Part shown: in pieces, positions 6,316 through 7,593 of the stretch
How positions within the stretch are numbered: the stretch's first letter is position 1
How the letters are laid out: every line of letters begins with the position of its first letter
Assembly (NCBI GenBank): GCA_031361295.1
Contig: JANMCN010000288.1
Location: 1 to 7,593, forward strand
Reading direction: 5' to 3'
From: JALZOC01 sp031361295
Lineage (GTDB): Bacteria > Acidobacteriota > Vicinamibacteria > Vicinamibacterales > 2-12-FULL-66-21
DNA length: 7,593 nt
The notes under the pieces: generated by a model
What the model saw: only the letters and a program-made list of their open reading frames with translations
Told to the model about the DNA's origin: nothing
Database searches by the model: none
Position numbers and translations under genes: made by a program

Positions 6316-6519
6316 CTACCTGCGCCAGCCCGACCGGCCGCCGTATCGATTCGCCTGCTGCAGGCGTTCCACGTTCCAAATCTCGCCGCACGCGCCGCAC
6401 CGCCAGTAACTCGCGGTGTCCGGATTCTTGCTTGTGGTCGAGATGTTCTGGGAACGGCAGAACGGACAGACGGTCGGAGGCGCCACCGCCGCGTCCTGAC
6501 TGCGACCGGGATCTGACAC
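6316..6519 (-). CDS. Small zinc-ribbon protein, GTG start (CX2C-X19-CX2C)
   Basis: The 67-residue product carries Cys18 and Cys21 (VCPFCRS) and Cys41 and Cys44 (RCGACGEIW), the hallmark of a zinc ribbon with 19 residues between the pairs. The frame stays open far upstream to 6897, where it is only the antisense of another gene. The true start is set by a strong AGGAGAG site (6524-6530) placed just before a GTG at 6519. The tail after the ribbon is short and basic (ending GGRSGWRR). Function is unknown; nucleic-acid or protein binding is the usual role of such ribbons. It converges with the similar gene ending at 6230 and is divergent from the operon starting at 6647. The GTG start and tiny size make it easy for gene callers to miss or overextend. 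Confidence 0.72.
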   Translation of the reverse strand: MSDPGRSQDAAVAPPTVCPFCRSQNISTTSKNPDTASYWRCGACGEIWNVERLQQANRYGGRSGWRR

Positions 6520-6523
6520 GGAA

Positions 6524-6530
6524 CTCTCCT
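6524..6530 (-). promoter_or_regulatory. Ribosome binding site fixing the GTG start at 6519
   Basis: AGGAGAG on the minus strand ends 4 nt before GTG (core AGGAG 6 nt before). No ATG is available in frame near this position, so this site decides that the zinc-ribbon gene begins at the GTG and does not extend into the long antisense frame. Confidence 0.75.
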
Positions 6531-6590
6531 GCGCTGGGCTTTGATGAGGACTGAAACCCGTCGCAGGACTCAGGAAAGCGCGGACACTCG

Positions 6591-6598
6591 AGTATACA
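6591..6598. promoter_or_regulatory. Possible overlapping bidirectional -10 elements
   Basis: The 127-bp gap between the minus-strand zinc-ribbon gene and the plus-strand operon has one AT-rich island around a GTATAC palindrome. Read on the minus strand it gives TATACT (6591-6596, 5 of 6 matches to TATAAT); on the plus strand, TATACA (6593-6598, 4 of 6). Start sites would fall about 65 nt and 40 nt before the two genes. An adjoining 8-bp palindrome, ACTCGAGT (6586-6593), could be a regulator site. No strong -35 is visible on either strand. Confidence 0.35.
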
Positions 6599-6646
6599 CC
6601 GGGCGGGAGGCCGTTACTTGAAAACCCGCAGGCAGGAGCGAACCCG

Positions 6647-7192
6647 ATGGACCCACTGCTTGCCGCGCTGCTGACCCGCCAGCGGGATCGAGGGTTCTCG
6701 GATTTCGCTGGAGCGAGCGCCGTCCTCACGCTGCCCATCGCCGATCGATTGCTCAACGACGCTATGACCGAGGCGCTCCCACCATCAGCGCCTGTCCGGG
6801 ATGTGCAGCTCACGTCGCGATCGGGCAACCGGATCGGAGTACGCTTCAGAATCGGCGCCGCGTCGTTCCTGCCCCCGTTCAACCTCACTCTTGTCATCGA
6901 GCGTCAGCCCGATCTGCCGCGCTCAGCCGTCCTGGTCTTGAGGATGGAAATGGGCGGGCTGCTGTCGCTGGCCGGCCCTGCGCTGCGCTTTCTCGACGCG
7001 CTCCCGCCGGGCGTGCAGGTCGAGAAGGATTTGATTCTCGTGGACCTGGCGACGCTGCTCGCGCAGCGTGGTCTCGGCGAGCTGCTCGAGTATGCCGAAG
7101 AGGTGCAGATCACGACGACGGAGGGGTCACTCGTCGTTGGACTGCGGGCGCACGTGCCTGGCCCTGAACGCCGCACGGGGCACGAGGGATGA
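6647..7192 (+). CDS. Conserved-looking protein of unknown function, possibly TULIP-like
   Basis: I do not recognise this 181-residue protein with confidence. It has no signal peptide or membrane helix and no cysteines. The order is an amphipathic helix (IADRLLNDAMTEAL, 31-44), then strands with alternating hydrophobics (VRDVQLTSRSGNRIGVRFRI and FNLTLVIERQ). Next come hydrophobic helical or strand segments (SAVLVLRMEMGGLLSLAGP, 93-111), a second helix (DLATLLAQRGLGELLEYA, 133-150) and a final strand, EGSLVVGLRAHV. A helix followed by long curved strands recalls TULIP-type lipid-binding folds such as DUF2993/LmeA or BPI, but this is only a pattern impression. The start is supported by AGGAG at 6634-6638, 8 nt upstream. 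Its stop overlaps the next start as ATGA, so it is translationally coupled to the CPXCG-type gene and the two probably act together. Confidence 0.85.
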   Translation: MDPLLAALLTRQRDRGFSDFAGASAVLTLPIADRLLNDAMTEALPPSAPVRDVQLTSRSGNRIGVRFRIGAASFLPPFNLTLVIERQPDLPRSAVLVLRMEMGGLLSLAGPALRFLDALPPGVQVEKDLILVDLATLLAQRGLGELLEYAEEVQITTTEGSLVVGLRAHVPGPERRTGHEG

Positions 7193-7374
7193 ACGAGCTC
7201 TTCGACGTGACCTGTCCGTATTGCGGCGAGCAGGTGGAGATCTATGTGGAGCCGGATGTGTCCGGCCGCCTCGTGCAGGACTGTGAAGTCTGCTGCAATC
7301 CGTGGCTGATCCGGGTGATGCAGGAGGATGGGGATCGGTGGCTCGAGGTCGGGAGAGCTGACGGTTCAGACTGA
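7189..7374 (+). CDS. CPXCG motif-containing cysteine-rich protein
   Basis: The 61-residue protein matches the CPXCG (Cys-rich CPXG) family of small bacterial proteins with unknown function. Cys9 and Cys12 lie in VTCPYCGE, then QDCEVCCNPW carries Cys32, Cys35 and Cys36, then a short strand, LIRV. Four cysteines are placed to bind one zinc ion. The extra adjacent cysteine (36) and the following Pro-Trp are family hallmarks. Length is normal for the family. The start codon overlaps the preceding stop (ATGA), with a weak GAGG-like sequence just upstream, so translation likely depends on coupling to the 181-residue protein. It converges with the pilin-like gene, whose stop lies only 6 nt away. The family assignment is fairly secure; the role is unknown. 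Confidence 0.88.
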   Translation: MNELFDVTCPYCGEQVEIYVEPDVSGRLVQDCEVCCNPWLIRVMQEDGDRWLEVGRADGSD

Positions 7375-7380
7375 TGCCGT

Positions 7381-7593
7381 TCAGCGAAGCGGTGTCCCGT
7401 TCCCGCCGGCGGCCATCTGGGCCTCGGTCGGCGCGACGCCCGTGTTGTCGAAGAAGATCGACCCTCCCGATGTCGTCCCGAAGGCCCGCTGGCCGCTGAA
7501 GGAGATTGCAATCGGGACGGCTGTCGCATAGAAGGCCGTCTGCGTGATCACGCCGTTGCAGTCGGCGGGGCCCGCGGCTGCCGCGGCCGCCGG
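7381..7593 (-). CDS. Type IV pilin-like protein, C-terminal part (5' end outside window)
   Basis: The 70 visible residues end the frame and continue past the right edge. They run from an Ala-rich linker through ADCNGV to a strand-rich end with TAFYATAVPIAISF, QRAFGT, GGSIFFDNTG and APTEAQM. This resembles the C-terminal beta-domain of pilin-like proteins (prepilin-type cleavage/methylation family) that are abundant in Acidobacteria. In that family this part follows an N-terminal methylated hydrophobic helix, which would lie outside the window. If so, the product is an extracellular pilus or pseudopilus subunit for twitching, adhesion or DNA uptake. The pattern FFDNTGxAPT near the stop is the strongest clue. 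No homologue search was possible, so an unrelated surface protein is the alternative. Confidence 0.7.
   Translation of the reverse strand, partial: PAAAAAAGPADCNGVITQTAFYATAVPIAISFSGQRAFGTTSGGSIFFDNTGVAPTEAQMAAGGNGTPLR

Noticed and set aside
5939..6400. Minus-strand open frame of 153 codons across the zinc-ribbon region
   Set aside because: It overlaps both zinc-ribbon genes in other frames. Its composition is irregular and it has no motif, while the cysteine spacing supports the other frames.
6043..6516. Plus-strand open frame of 157 codons
   Set aside because: It is out of frame with the cysteine-motif genes on both strands, Pro/Arg/Ala-rich and without a start signal of its own.

Overview
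The window is GC-rich (roughly two-thirds G+C by eye) bacterial chromosome with tightly packed genes in both orientations. The best taxonomic guess is Acidobacteriota, possibly the Vicinamibacteria group. That guess rests on the mix of families: a large GT-C-like membrane protein, a secreted DPP IV-type S9 peptidase, a type IV pilin-like C-terminus and a glycine-rich RRM protein. No rRNA, tRNA or marker gene is present to confirm it. I see no mobile element, phage gene or CRISPR array.

Left part (1-2649, all minus strand). An RRM RNA-binding protein with a glycine-rich tail runs off the left edge. Its roughly 200-nt upstream region contains two perfect hairpins. Upstream of it, a two-gene operon encodes a 547-residue polytopic membrane protein (probably a GT-C-type glycosyltransferase), followed 6 nt later by a GNAT N-acetyltransferase.

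Middle part (2650-5804, plus strand). A 116-bp divergent gap precedes a 193-residue exported protein of unknown function, which ends at a strong hairpin. About 300 bp without a confident gene follows. It holds a short coding-like stretch that resembles the first residues of alanyl-tRNA synthetase, which is speculative, and a leader hairpin. Then comes a full-length secreted dipeptidyl peptidase IV-like enzyme with an intact catalytic triad and the paired glutamates that bind the substrate N-terminus. The only two cysteines of the mature enzyme flank a short loop.

Right part (5805-7593). Three very small cysteine-motif proteins lie within 1.35 kb, all with CX2C-X19/20-CX2C spacing. The first two face each other and look like paralogues. 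The second is an easily missed GTG-started gene on the minus strand. It is divergent, across a possible shared promoter, from a two-gene operon: a 181-residue protein of unknown function whose pattern vaguely recalls lipid-binding TULIP-like folds, and a CPXCG-family protein joined to it by a 4-nt ATGA overlap. Facing them at the right edge is the C-terminal end of a type IV pilin-like protein.

The window looks like ordinary core and accessory chromosome with several uncharacterised small genes. I do not see an obvious defence system or biosynthetic cluster. The small zinc-motif proteins and the coupled pair beside them are the best candidates for undescribed biology.
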